Below are positions 8,999-16,779 of a stretch of DNA of 64,000 bases, piece by piece. Location: contig CANQBG010000001.1 in the NCBI GenBank assembly GCA_947588985.1, positions 1 through 64,000 on the forward strand, read 5' to 3'. The DNA is from an uncultured Clostridia bacterium. Its GTDB lineage: Bacteria > Bacillota > Clostridia > Christensenellales > Borkfalkiaceae. The position numbers and the translations under genes were made by a program. Below the pieces are notes generated by a model that had not been told where the DNA came from, did no database searches, and saw only the letters and a list, made by a program, of their open reading frames with translations. Numbering within the stretch: position 1 is the stretch's first letter; the number at the start of each line of letters is the position of its first letter.

Positions 8999-9181
8999 TT
9001 AACTTTGATCATCCGGATCGCGGATGACCTTCTCGATCTTGATCGTCGCATAATCCTTGATGTCGAGACATTTCCCGCAGTTCGTGCACGGCTTGGAGGG
9101 GTCGAGGTCGCACACCTCGCATTCCATGCAGCCGTCGCACTCCTTTCCCTCATAGAGTACACATTCCTTTCCGAGTTGCAT
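8999..9181 (-). CDS. Small Cys-rich protein, possible metal/Fe-S binder
   Basis: 60 residues with eight cysteines at positions 7, 15, 18, 21, 24, 32, 35 and 38, giving a CxxCxxCxxC cluster and a CxxCxxC cluster. The second of two adjacent ATGs (9181) is preferred since GAGGTG is only 2 bases from the first. Spacing of the Cys resembles small ferredoxin-like or zinc proteins, but it is not a standard 2[4Fe-4S] ferredoxin. It is divergent from lexA, sharing a 180-base intergenic region, with its own terminator. I recall similar short proteins in other Clostridia, without known function. Confidence 0.75.
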   Translation of the reverse strand: MQLGKECVLYEGKECDGCMECEVCDLDPSKPCTNCGKCLDIKDYATIKIEKVIRDPDDQS

Positions 9182-9194
9182 CATTCACCTCACG

Positions 9195-9220
9195 GTAGCA
9201 ACCCATTTTTGGGTTGCTAC
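9195..9220. repeat. Perfect dyad of the ACCCATTTTTGGGT family before Cys-rich gene
   Basis: 11-bp arms GTAGCAACCCA and TGGGTTGCTAC around TTTT, ending 14 bases from the Cys-rich start codon on the minus strand. The core is identical to the dyad at 6776-6799. Confidence 0.7.
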
Positions 9221-9302
9221 TTCAATCCTTACGTTCTGAAACTATTATACCCGTCTGCGGGAAAAAAATCAAGAAAAAACAAAAAAATTTTTTCAAAACA
9301 TG

Positions 9303-9341
9303 AAACAAACGTTTGCAAAGTTTGAAAAAATGCGCTATAAT
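9303..9341 (+). promoter_or_regulatory. lexA promoter with overlapping LexA-box candidate
   Basis: TTGCAA (9313-9318), 17-base spacer, TATAAT (9336-9341). AAAC-N4-GTTT (9303-9314), containing the palindrome CAAACGTTTG, overlaps the -35 and resembles the Gram-positive LexA box GAAC-N4-GTTC. This fits classical LexA autorepression. Confidence 0.75.
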
Positions 9342-9362
9342 AAGAATAGACGGAGGTTGGCT

Positions 9363-9971
9363 ATGATCGATCAGCAAAAGCTCACGGATGTGTTCCAATA
9401 TATCAAGCAGTATTCCGACGACAACGGGTTCCCCCCCACCGTTCGCGACATGTGCCGCGACCTCGGCATCAAATCGACGGCGACGGCCTACGACTACATC
9501 AACCGTCTACGCGATAAGGGGCTCCTCGAGAAGGTGCAGAACAAGAAGCGCGCGGTGGTTGTGCGGACGGAAGGCATGGTGCGCATCCCCCTGCTCGGTA
9601 CGGTCACGGCCGGCGCCCCCATCTTTGCCGTGGAAAACTTTGAGAGCTACTATCCCCTCCCCTCCGCCGAATTTCAGGGCGAGGATCTCTTCATGCTCCG
9701 CGTCAAGGGCGACAGTATGATCGAGGCGGGCATCTTCAGCGGCGACAAGATCATCGTGCGCAAACAGTCCACGGCCAACGACGGCGACATCGTCGTCGCC
9801 CTCTTCGATCCCGACGGGACGGAACAGGGCGCAACGGTCAAACGCTTCTTCCGTCGCGACGGAAAGATCATTCTGCACCCGGAAAACGAGACCATGTCCG
9901 ACTTTGTGCTCGAAGAAGGCAGCGACGCGATGATCATCGGCAAAGTCGTCGGCCTCATGCGGGCCCTATAA
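9363..9971 (+). CDS. lexA: LexA repressor (SOS regulator)
   Basis: 202 residues, ATG at 9363 with GGAGG 6 bases upstream. Residues 1-70 are the winged helix DNA-binding domain. The self-cleavage site is Ala83-Gly84 in VTAGAP. The S24 peptidase dyad is Ser118 (GDSM) and Lys160 (TVKRF). The Ser-Lys distance is a few residues longer than in E. coli or B. subtilis because of a small insertion (DPDGTEQG). It represses DNA-damage genes until RecA-stimulated autoproteolysis. Its own promoter carries a LexA-box-like palindrome. Confidence 0.97.
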   Translation: MIDQQKLTDVFQYIKQYSDDNGFPPTVRDMCRDLGIKSTATAYDYINRLRDKGLLEKVQNKKRAVVVRTEGMVRIPLLGTVTAGAPIFAVENFESYYPLPSAEFQGEDLFMLRVKGDSMIEAGIFSGDKIIVRKQSTANDGDIVVALFDPDGTEQGATVKRFFRRDGKIILHPENETMSDFVLEEGSDAMIIGKVVGLMRAL

Positions 9972-9984
9972 ATTCAAAACCCAA

Positions 9985-10015
9985 GCGCCGCCCGGGACCT
10001 CCGAGCGGCGCGCAT
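9985..10015. terminator. Terminator between convergent lexA and rluB
   Basis: GCGCCGC (9985-9991) pairs with GCGGCGC (10005-10011); three further pairs extend inward after one mismatch. TTTT follows on the + strand and GTTTTG on the - strand, so it can serve both genes. Confidence 0.75.
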
Positions 10016-10016
10016 T

Positions 10017-10730
10017 TTATAGATTTTTGAGATAAAAGATCTCCTCGGGGGTGAGCCGTCTGCATGCCCCGCGGTCGAGACCGGAGAGGGTCAGGTCCCC
10101 GAGCTTGGTGCGTTTCAGAAAGACGACCTCCTTGCCGATGGCCTCGAACATCTTTCGGATCTCGCGGTTTTTCCCCTCGGTGAGCACCACCTGCAGCTTG
10201 GTGGATTGCTTTTGCGCCTCTAACACGGTCACGCGGCACTTCCCGGTGACGACGCCGGGTTCGATCTCCACTCCCGTGCGCAACTTGTTGAGCTGCCCCT
10301 GCGTGACCGTGCCTTCGATGCGTACGACGTACGTCTTGGGGATCTCGCTCTGCGGCGCGGTGAGCCGGTAGGAGAGGTCGCCGTCATTCGTGAGGATGAG
10401 CAGGCCTTCGCTCTCGTAGTCGAGCCTCCCCACGGGGAACACCCGCCCCACACCCTCGGGAAGGAACTCCATCACCGTCTTGCGGGGGCGCTCCGTCTTT
10501 TCGTCCTGCACGGTGCACACGCACCCCTTGGGCTTATTGAGGAGGAAGTATTCATACTTCACCTTGTGCGAGAGAAGTTTGCCGTCGAGCATGACGGCGT
10601 CCTCCTCCGTTACGTCCGTCCCGAGCGTTGCGGGCTTTCCGTTGACCGAAACGCGCCCCTCTTCTACGAGCGCGTCCGCTGCCCGCCGCGAAGCAATGCC
10701 CTGTTGCGCCAAAAATTTGTTGATCCGCAT
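10017..10730 (-). CDS. rluB: rRNA pseudouridine synthase, RsuA/RluB family
   Basis: 237 residues. An S4 RNA-binding domain (MRINKFLAQQGIASRRAADALV, residues 1-50) precedes the synthase domain with catalytic Asp in GRLDYESEGLLILTNDG (about 103) and the family motif GKNREIRKM. It modifies 23S rRNA uridine, by family analogy. In Clostridia it typically follows scpA-scpB and a dacF gene, as here. No clear ribosome site is seen; the start abuts a copy of the dispersed 20-bp motif. Confidence 0.93.
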   Translation of the reverse strand: MRINKFLAQQGIASRRAADALVEEGRVSVNGKPATLGTDVTEEDAVMLDGKLLSHKVKYEYFLLNKPKGCVCTVQDEKTERPRKTVMEFLPEGVGRVFPVGRLDYESEGLLILTNDGDLSYRLTAPQSEIPKTYVVRIEGTVTQGQLNKLRTGVEIEPGVVTGKCRVTVLEAQKQSTKLQVVLTEGKNREIRKMFEAIGKEVVFLKRTKLGDLTLSGLDRGACRRLTPEEIFYLKNL

Positions 10731-10733
10731 AAT

Positions 10734-10757
10734 CGTATGTCACGCAGAATACTCTGC
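10734..10757 (-). repeat. Dispersed 20-bp motif, copy B (upstream of rluB)
   Basis: CGTATGTCACGCAGAATACT on the + strand (10734-10753), three bases from the rluB start codon. A further GAATACTGC lies at 10766-10774, and GCCCA-AAA-TGGGC (10775-10787) forms a short stem related to the CCCATTTTGGG dyads. Confidence 0.55.
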
Positions 10758-10793
10758 ACTCCTGTGAATACTGCGCCCAAAATGGGCCGATAT

Positions 10794-11792
10794 CTACATG
10801 ATATACAAATTTTCGGAAAAAAGCAAGCGATTCCCGAGGTAAATCAAAACTTGCCCCGCAACTTCCCCCGTCGTCTCGGGGAGCGGCATCGCGGAGACGC
10901 CGTCGATGCGGATCTCTGCGAGTTCCTCCTTTGTGAGCGGATAAGCAAATCCTCGCTTTACGGCATAGCCCCGAAATGGCTGGGAAGCGTCGAGCAGCGG
11001 GATCATCTGATAGCGCGAATAGACGTCGTCGAGGAGCGCACACGTCCGTGCGTAGGTATCCGGGCAGTTCAGAAGGACGGAGACGACGGGCATCCCGTTT
11101 CTTACGGCGCTCGTGACGAGACAGCGGCCCGCGGCCGTGGTGAATCCCGTCTTGACTCCCGTCGCGCCCTCATAGCAGGTGAGCATCTTATTCTTATTTT
11201 TCCACCCGCGCGGCGCGTAGTACGGGCACCCCACGATCTCGCGGAAGGTGGAATTCTGCATGGCATAGGCGGCGATGAGGGCGAGGTCGCGCGCCGTCGT
11301 ATAGTGTTCGCGGGCGGGAAGTCCGTGCGGATTGAGGAATTGGCTGTGCTCGGCCCCCATTTCACCCGCCCGCGCCGTCATGACCTTGGCGAACGCGTCG
11401 ATGCTCTCGCTGTGGTGCAGCGCAAGGGTGACGGCGCAATCATTGCCCGAGCGGAGCATGAGCCCATAGAGGAGGTCGCGCACGGTGTATTCTTCGCCCG
11501 CCTTCAGATAGACGCTCGAGCCCTCCGTCCCCTCCGCCTCCTGCGGAATGGAGACGACTTCCTCCAAATCGCAGTCCTCGATGACGACAATGGCCGTTAA
11601 AATCTTGGTCGTGCTCGCCATGGGGAGCCGCTCCTCCGCATTCTTTTCGTGGAGGAACCGCCGCGAAGTGACTTCGACGACGCATTCCGCCACCCCCTCC
11701 GTCGCCGCCTGTGCCGCGGTTTGCGGAAAGATCCCGCAGGGCAAGAGGAGCAGGCAGAATGCGAGAAGGAGCGCGAAGAAGTTACGTTTCAT
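10794..11792 (-). CDS. dacF: D-alanyl-D-alanine carboxypeptidase (DacF/PBP5-like)
   Basis: 332 residues with an N-terminal signal peptide of about 30. Active-site motifs: Ser60-Thr-Thr-Lys63, Ser115-Gly-Asn117 and Lys214-Thr-Gly216. It trims the terminal D-Ala of peptidoglycan stem peptides outside the membrane. The C-terminal stalk of PBP5 is largely missing, so it is shorter than usual (about 380-440). Its start overlaps the gerW stop by 11 bases, so it is translationally coupled to the sporulation gene upstream. That suggests, without proving, a role in spore cortex or mother-cell wall. Confidence 0.92.
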   Translation of the reverse strand: MKRNFFALLLAFCLLLLPCGIFPQTAAQAATEGVAECVVEVTSRRFLHEKNAEERLPMASTTKILTAIVVIEDCDLEEVVSIPQEAEGTEGSSVYLKAGEEYTVRDLLYGLMLRSGNDCAVTLALHHSESIDAFAKVMTARAGEMGAEHSQFLNPHGLPAREHYTTARDLALIAAYAMQNSTFREIVGCPYYAPRGWKNKNKMLTCYEGATGVKTGFTTAAGRCLVTSAVRNGMPVVSVLLNCPDTYARTCALLDDVYSRYQMIPLLDASQPFRGYAVKRGFAYPLTKEELAEIRIDGVSAMPLPETTGEVAGQVLIYLGNRLLFSENLYIM

Positions 11793-12156
11793 CGCGCCCG
11801 ATCACCTTGTCGAGGAGATCCCCCGCCTTTTCGACCAAACTGTCGATGGGGTCGTCGGAGACCTTCACCACGCGGCACGTCGTTCCGTCGTCGATGAGGA
11901 AGCCCGCCGGTTTGATGTTGACCACCGTCCCCGCGCCGCCCGCGAAGGGAAAGCTCTCGTCCTCCTTGACCGCCTTCACTTCCCCATATTCTCCCCCGCC
12001 GGAGAGATAGCCCATCGTCACTTTGGTGAAGGGAATGATCTGCGCGCCGCTCGCGGAGAACACAGGTTTGCCGATGACCGTGTTGACGTCTACGAGCTTT
12101 ACGAGCTCCGACGCTGTCTTTTCCATGATGCCGTCAACTTTTTGTTTCTTATCCAA
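11782..12156 (-). CDS. gerW: GerW/YtfJ family sporulation protein
   Basis: 124 residues. The TTG at 12156 is taken as start because GGAGG (12167-12171) stands 10 bases before it. The conserved family core is seen: NTVIGKPVF, GAQIIPFTKVTMGYLSGGGEYG and FAGGAGTVVNIKPAGFLI. In B. subtilis YtfJ is a spore protein needed for L-alanine germination. It overlaps the upstream DUF2953 gene by 58 bases, the same neighbour order as ytfI-ytfJ. Confidence 0.93.
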   Translation of the reverse strand: MDKKQKVDGIMEKTASELVKLVDVNTVIGKPVFSASGAQIIPFTKVTMGYLSGGGEYGEVKAVKEDESFPFAGGAGTVVNIKPAGFLIDDGTTCRVVKVSDDPIDSLVEKAGDLLDKVIGRDET

Positions 12157-12680
12157 TTCAGAATTGCCTCCAATGATTTTTTTACGATCGCCAACGTCAA
12201 TACAAGCCCGTTAAAGACGGTGAGCGTCTCCAAGGTGAGCTTGAGGCACGGTCTGTCGGCAAGGACGGTGCCGTTTTTCAGGGAGAGGAAGGGATAGCGC
12301 GTCTTTAAGACCCCGAAGGCCGCCCCCGCGCTCGATCGCAAAATCGCCGCAAGGAGCACGCCGAGCGCGCTCCCCTCTCCGCCCGTTTCTACGGTCTGAT
12401 GCAACTTGTAGAGCTGAAAGCCGTCTGTGATCTCGAAATACTTGCGCGTATCCCCAATCTTCTCATAGAGGAGCAGGATCGCATAATGCTTCGTGAGATG
12501 GATGGCGATCCCCTCCCGCCGCACCTCCATATATCCGCCGAAGAGGCGGAGACCGCAGGCGCTCAGGGCGAATGACGCCTTGTTTTCCCGAATGTCGAGA
12601 AAGACGTCGAGTCCGAGGAACACGGGAAAGAAGAAGAGCAACGTCCCGAGAAAGCTCGCCCACACAAAAAATTCGCCCAT
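12099..12680 (-). CDS. DUF2953 protein (YtfI-like)
   Basis: 193 residues with an N-terminal membrane segment (residues 4-27) and a second hydrophobic stretch near 155-175 (FNGLVLTLAIVKKSLEAIL). Identity rests mainly on position directly before gerW/ytfJ, as ytfI in Bacillus, and on the general pattern of a leading membrane helix followed by a beta-rich domain. The function is unknown; co-occurrence with sporulation genes suggests a mother-cell or forespore role. Confidence 0.65.
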   Translation of the reverse strand: MGEFFVWASFLGTLLFFFPVFLGLDVFLDIRENKASFALSACGLRLFGGYMEVRREGIAIHLTKHYAILLLYEKIGDTRKYFEITDGFQLYKLHQTVETGGEGSALGVLLAAILRSSAGAAFGVLKTRYPFLSLKNGTVLADRPCLKLTLETLTVFNGLVLTLAIVKKSLEAILNWIRNKKLTASWKRQRRSS

Positions 12681-12730
12681 GACTCTATCATGCGCGAATT
12701 TTCTTTTTCTATGCGGTTGGGGGGGAGCGG

Positions 12731-13459
12731 TCAGGAGATCTTTACGATATCGCTGTTGTCGATCCCGTTCAAAAAGTCGGGGATCTCATAGCCGCCCTCG
12801 CTCTTTTCCTCCGTCGCCTTGGGCGAATGGCTGGCCGCGTAGGGATCTTCTCCGGAGCCGAGCGTGGAAGAGCTGTCCGCGTCGATCTTCTCCCATTCCT
12901 CGCGGGCATAGAGGTAGGTATCCCGCTCCTCGTCGGGATGGGAGATGGCCGCCATCAGCGTATCGTAGTCGGGGAGGTCCTCGAGCGTACGCAACTTAAA
13001 GCGCTTCAAGAATTCGTCGGTCGTGGAATACAGCGTGGGATGGCCGATCGCGTCCTTCCGCCCGCTCGCGAAGATGAGCCCGAGCTCGAGGAGCGCGTTC
13101 ACGCCGTAGTCGCTGCTCACGCCGCGAATCTGCTCGATCTCCGAGCGCGTGACGGGCTGTTTGTAAGCGACGATGGCCGCACACTCGAGAATGGTGCGGG
13201 TGAGCTCCTTTTCGCGGATGGGATTGAGAACGGCCGCAACCTGCTCCCGATACTTGGGATTGGAAGCGAGTTGGACCTTCTTATTGAATTCGAGGAGCTG
13301 GATGCCCCCGTTTTCTCCGTATCTCTCCCGCAAGACCTGGAGCGCGTCTTTGATCAGGGCGGGCTTGGAATCCAACTTTTCCACAAGCTCACCGAGGGGA
13401 ACTGCCTTTCCGGAAGCGAAGAGTACGGCTTCCACTGCGTCTGCAAGATTATCCATCAT
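12731..13459 (-). CDS. scpB: Segregation and condensation protein B
   Basis: About 242 residues; the start is one of two adjacent ATGs (13459 or 13456) after GAGGTG, which lies inside the scpA 3' end. Two winged-helix domains are seen: residues 5-80 and 85-165 with ILECAAIVAYKQPVTRSEIEQIRGV, the ScpB hallmark. The last 60 residues are acidic and probably disordered. ScpB dimers bind ScpA and the SMC heads in chromosome condensation. The gene overlaps the RBS region with scpA stop, so the pair is coupled. Confidence 0.95.
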   Translation of the reverse strand: MMDNLADAVEAVLFASGKAVPLGELVEKLDSKPALIKDALQVLRERYGENGGIQLLEFNKKVQLASNPKYREQVAAVLNPIREKELTRTILECAAIVAYKQPVTRSEIEQIRGVSSDYGVNALLELGLIFASGRKDAIGHPTLYSTTDEFLKRFKLRTLEDLPDYDTLMAAISHPDEERDTYLYAREEWEKIDADSSSTLGSGEDPYAASHSPKATEEKSEGGYEIPDFLNGIDNSDIVKIS

Positions 13460-13466
13460 GATCACC

Positions 13467-14531
13467 TCATTCATAGTCGTCGATCTTTTGCCCTACCCAC
13501 TCATGCGGGGATTCGGGGTTGAATCGAAGCTGGATCGGCCCGAGCGGTTCCGGCTGGCTGACATGGAGATATTGATTCTTCAAAAGCTCCAAGAGCGCCT
13601 GAAACGTGGTGACGATCTCACTGCGCGTAAAGTCCCTTGTGAAGAGTTCTTCGAAACATAGTTCATCCCGCGTCTCAAAGACGTTGAGGATATATAAGAT
13701 CTTCTGCGCCACGGTGAATTGATCGCGCGGGATCTCCTGCACCGTCTCCTCGCGGAAGCTGTCTCCTCGCTTGATGAGAAGCGCGGAAAACGCCTTTACG
13801 AGCCCGTCGAGGGTGAGCCCGTCGAGGGAATAGACCGTCTTGGCGATCCCGACATTCTTTTCCGGTCCGCGGAAATAGTAGCCGACCGTCTCGAGACGCT
13901 TGAGCTTTTCCGTCTCCTCTTTGATCACGCGGTATTCCTCGATGGCGCGGATGAGCTCGGCCTTGTCCTCCTCGTAGTCGTCGTATCCGCTCCAATCTTC
14001 CATCTCGTCGATGCGCGGCACGAGCGACTGCGCCTTGATCTTGATGATGGTCGCGGCGATGTTGAGGTACTCCGTCACCTTATCCACGTCGATGTAAGGA
14101 AGGCCCTTCATATATTCGAGGAACTGCGCCGTCACCTCCGAGACGAAGATATCCTTGACTTCGATCTCATCCTTGTTGATGAGATAGAGAAGAAGGTCGA
14201 GCGGGCCCTCGAAATTTTTGAGCACCGTCTTATAATCGACGTTGGAATCGAATTTTTCGCTGATGGTACGGATGCGCCGCTTCTGCGCCTCCGGGGATTC
14301 GTCCGGCCGATGCGGTCTGCGCGCGTCGAGCTCGCGCTGCACCTCCTCGTCGAGCTCGAGGTCGGGCTCCTCCCTCCTCTCGGGCACAGGCGAAAGGTCC
14401 GCCTCTTCGGAAAGGGCGGCTTGCGGCGCTTCGGCCTCTTCGGCGTAAAACGCCGACGTCGTCTCGGGTGCGGGTTCGGAAAATGCCGCCTCCCCCGTTT
14501 CGATTTCTTTTTCCTTTATAGCGTCTACCAA
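13467..14531 (-). CDS. scpA: Segregation and condensation protein A (kleisin) with N-terminal extension
   Basis: 354 residues from a TTG at 14531 preceded by GGGGG at 8 bases; this TTG overlaps the stop codon of the M50 protease gene. The kleisin domain begins near residue 98 with YKTVLKNFEGPLDLLLYLI and ends with a winged helix (VTTFQALLELLKNQYLHVSQ). It bridges SMC heads with ScpB. The first ~95 residues are Glu/Ala/Pro rich and not part of normal ScpA (about 250 residues), so this is an added acidic tail. A later start would lack a ribosome site. Confidence 0.93.
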   Translation of the reverse strand: MVDAIKEKEIETGEAAFSEPAPETTSAFYAEEAEAPQAALSEEADLSPVPERREEPDLELDEEVQRELDARRPHRPDESPEAQKRRIRTISEKFDSNVDYKTVLKNFEGPLDLLLYLINKDEIEVKDIFVSEVTAQFLEYMKGLPYIDVDKVTEYLNIAATIIKIKAQSLVPRIDEMEDWSGYDDYEEDKAELIRAIEEYRVIKEETEKLKRLETVGYYFRGPEKNVGIAKTVYSLDGLTLDGLVKAFSALLIKRGDSFREETVQEIPRDQFTVAQKILYILNVFETRDELCFEELFTRDFTRSEIVTTFQALLELLKNQYLHVSQPEPLGPIQLRFNPESPHEWVGQKIDDYE

Positions 14532-15214
14532 GGTATTAACCCCCAAAGTTTCATGATCGGCCAGCCGAGGATGCCGACGGCAAACTGCATGATCCAGCCG
14601 AGAATGTTGAAATAGTTCATAATGCCGACGCCGGCCTCTACAAATATGTTGCACAGGAAGCTCTCCGCGATGAGCCCCAAGAGGATCCACTGCCCGTTTT
14701 CCCGCAGGAAGCGGAACACCTTCCCCCGCCGCTTATTGAGTGCGTCCACGATGCGGAATCCGTCGAGCGGGTACAGCGGAAGCAGGTTAAAGATGGCGAA
14801 GTTCAGGCTGTAAGCATAGAGACAATAGGTGAAAAGCGTCAAAAGATCGGTGAGGAAGGTAACATCCGGGAAATAGGCGGCCGTCACGCAGTATAACGGA
14901 TAAAAGATGAACGCCGCCGTAAGCAAGTTCATCACAATGCCCGCGGCCGATGTGAGGAAGAGTCCGCGCCGATACTTTTTGAAGTTATAGGGGTTGATGG
15001 GTACAGGTTTGGCCCAGCCGAAGTGCACGAGCGTGAAACAGAGCAGGCCCACGAGGTCGAAATGCCGGAGCGGGTTGAGCGAGAGACGGTGGTTCCACTT
15101 GGGCGTCGGGTCTCCGCATTTGACCGCGACATAGGCGTGTGCAAACTCATGGAGCGTCAAGACGATCGTCACCGCGAGAAAGCTCGCAAGCAATTCAATG
15201 AAATAAACTTGCAT
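14525..15214 (-). CDS. M50 family site-2-type metalloprotease
   Basis: 229 residues from the ATG at 15214 (GGTGAG before it). Several membrane helices carry HEFAHA (zinc ligands and catalytic Glu, about residue 22) and LLPLYPLDGFRI, the second M50 motif with the Asp ligand. This is the compact YwhC/RseP-like subgroup lacking a PDZ domain. In Clostridia such genes commonly precede scpA-scpB. The substrate is unknown. Confidence 0.9.
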   Translation of the reverse strand: MQVYFIELLASFLAVTIVLTLHEFAHAYVAVKCGDPTPKWNHRLSLNPLRHFDLVGLLCFTLVHFGWAKPVPINPYNFKKYRRGLFLTSAAGIVMNLLTAAFIFYPLYCVTAAYFPDVTFLTDLLTLFTYCLYAYSLNFAIFNLLPLYPLDGFRIVDALNKRRGKVFRFLRENGQWILLGLIAESFLCNIFVEAGVGIMNYFNILGWIMQFAVGILGWPIMKLWGLIPW

Positions 15215-15336
15215 ACTCACCATTATATCGTATACGCGGAAAAAAAGCAAGAAAAAATCGGATATTTTGTAAAAATTCCGATTCTTCGATCAAGATATTG
15301 CGTTTGGTTTTCGACAGGTCCTCCCGGGATCCGCCA

Positions 15337-16668
15337 TCACTCGCGCCCGAGCCGCGGCGGGATCACGTCGTGAGAGACGAGGTCGTCATACGTCTGCGGC
15401 CGCACGATGAGTTCGGCCTTCCCCTCCCGCACGAGGACGACGGGCGGGATGAGGTTGCGGTTGTAATTGGAGGCCATGGAATAGTTGTAGGCGCCGGTGG
15501 AGAGAATGGCGAGCACGTCGCCCTGTTCTGCTGCGGGGAGATCGAAATCCACGCCGATGAGGTCGCCGCTCTCGCAGCATTTCCCCGCGATGGCCACCTT
15601 TTCCACGGGCGATTCCGCGGCGCGGCTAACAAGGACGGCGGTATATTGGGAGCCATAGAGGCAGTAGCGCGGGTTATCGAACATGCCGCCGTCGATCGCG
15701 AGATACTTGCGGATGCCGGGGATCTCCTTGATCGCTCCCACCGTGTAGAGGGTGATGCCCGCCTCCCCCACGATGGAGCGGCCGGGTTCGAGATAGAGGA
15801 AGGGCGTTTTTAGATCCAGCGCGCGGCAATTCTTTTTGACGGAGACGCAGAGTGCCTCAAGGAAGGCGCGGTAATCGGACGCGGTAAGCGCGGGGTCCGC
15901 TTTCGTATAGCGGATGCCGAATCCCCCGCCGAGGTCGAGTTCGTCGCACACGAGGCCGTATTGCTCCCGGATATGCCCCATAAAGGCCACGCATTTCTCC
16001 GCCGCGAGCACAAAGGACTGCTTTTCGAAGATCTGCGAGCCGATATGGCAATGCAACCCGCGGAATGCGAGATGAGGATGGGCCTTAAGTTCGCGGACGG
16101 CCCGATCGGCCTCCCCGTTTGCGACGGAGAACCCGAATTTGCTGTCCGGTGTGGCCGTCTGCACATAGGCATGGGTATGCGCTTCCACCCCCGGATTGAT
16201 GCGGAGGAGCACGTTTTGCACCATCCCGCGCCGTGCGGCCTCCTCTTCGAGCAGGTCCATCTCGGAAAAAGCGTCTATGACGATGCGCGAAACGCCGGCC
16301 TCGAGTGCCGCGGAGATCTCCCCGGGGAGCTTGTTGTTGCCGTGCATGCACAGGCGGTCTGCGGGGAATCCCGCATGGAGCGCGGTGAAGAGCTCGCCGC
16401 CCGAGACGACGTCTGCGCCGAGCCCCTCCTCTTCCGCGATGCGGAACATGGCCGAGGTGCAGAAGGCCTTGGAGGCATAGAGAATGCGCCCGTTTCCCTC
16501 ATAGAAGTCCTCGAGCGCCTGCCGGTAGGTGCGCATCATGGTGCGGATGTGCGCTTCGTCGAATACATAGAGCGGAGTATGAAATTCTTCCGCGAGTTCC
16601 ACGCAGTCTGCCCCGCCGAAGGTGAGGTGCCCTTGCGCATTGATATTCATGGATTCATTGGAAAACAT
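15337..16668 (-). CDS. lysA: Diaminopimelate decarboxylase
   Basis: 443 residues if started at the ATG at 16668; an alternative ATG is at 16650. A fold III PLP enzyme: Lys67 (YASKAFC) binds PLP; HIGSQIF, GGGFGIRY, EPGRSIVGEAG and CCESGD are family motifs. It makes L-lysine from meso-diaminopimelate. Neither start has a ribosome site, and the promoter places the transcription start on the A of the 16668 ATG, so the mRNA may be leaderless. Confidence 0.95.
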   Translation of the reverse strand: MFSNESMNINAQGHLTFGGADCVELAEEFHTPLYVFDEAHIRTMMRTYRQALEDFYEGNGRILYASKAFCTSAMFRIAEEEGLGADVVSGGELFTALHAGFPADRLCMHGNNKLPGEISAALEAGVSRIVIDAFSEMDLLEEEAARRGMVQNVLLRINPGVEAHTHAYVQTATPDSKFGFSVANGEADRAVRELKAHPHLAFRGLHCHIGSQIFEKQSFVLAAEKCVAFMGHIREQYGLVCDELDLGGGFGIRYTKADPALTASDYRAFLEALCVSVKKNCRALDLKTPFLYLEPGRSIVGEAGITLYTVGAIKEIPGIRKYLAIDGGMFDNPRYCLYGSQYTAVLVSRAAESPVEKVAIAGKCCESGDLIGVDFDLPAAEQGDVLAILSTGAYNYSMASNYNRNLIPPVVLVREGKAELIVRPQTYDDLVSHDVIPPRLGRE

Positions 16669-16674
16669 GCGCAC

Positions 16675-16703
16675 ATTATAACATAAATCCGCAAAAAAGG
16701 CAA
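16675..16703 (-). promoter_or_regulatory. Sigma-A promoter of lysA, adjoining start codon
   Basis: On the minus strand TTGCCT (16703-16698), 17-base spacer, TATAAT (16680-16675), then six bases GTGCGC and ATG. The expected start site, seven bases after the -10, is the A of that ATG. Confidence 0.75.
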
Positions 16704-16735
16704 GAAAAATGCGCGACATCTCGCGGAAATCGTCG

Positions 16736-16763
16736 ATTATGTCACGCATAATACTTCGCAAAC
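16736..16763 (-). repeat. Dispersed 20-bp motif, copy C (upstream of lysA promoter)
   Basis: ATTATGTCACGCATAATACT on the + strand (16736-16755), followed by TCGCAAA. It lies about 33 bases upstream of the lysA -35 box and 17 bases past the stop of the next gene. Confidence 0.6.
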
Positions 16764-16779
16764 GTGCAAATATGTGCAG

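Noticed and set aside
13467..14690. An earlier scpA start at 14690
   Set aside because: It would read 53 codons inside the M50 protease gene with out-of-frame-like residues and has no ribosome site; TTG at 14531 fits.
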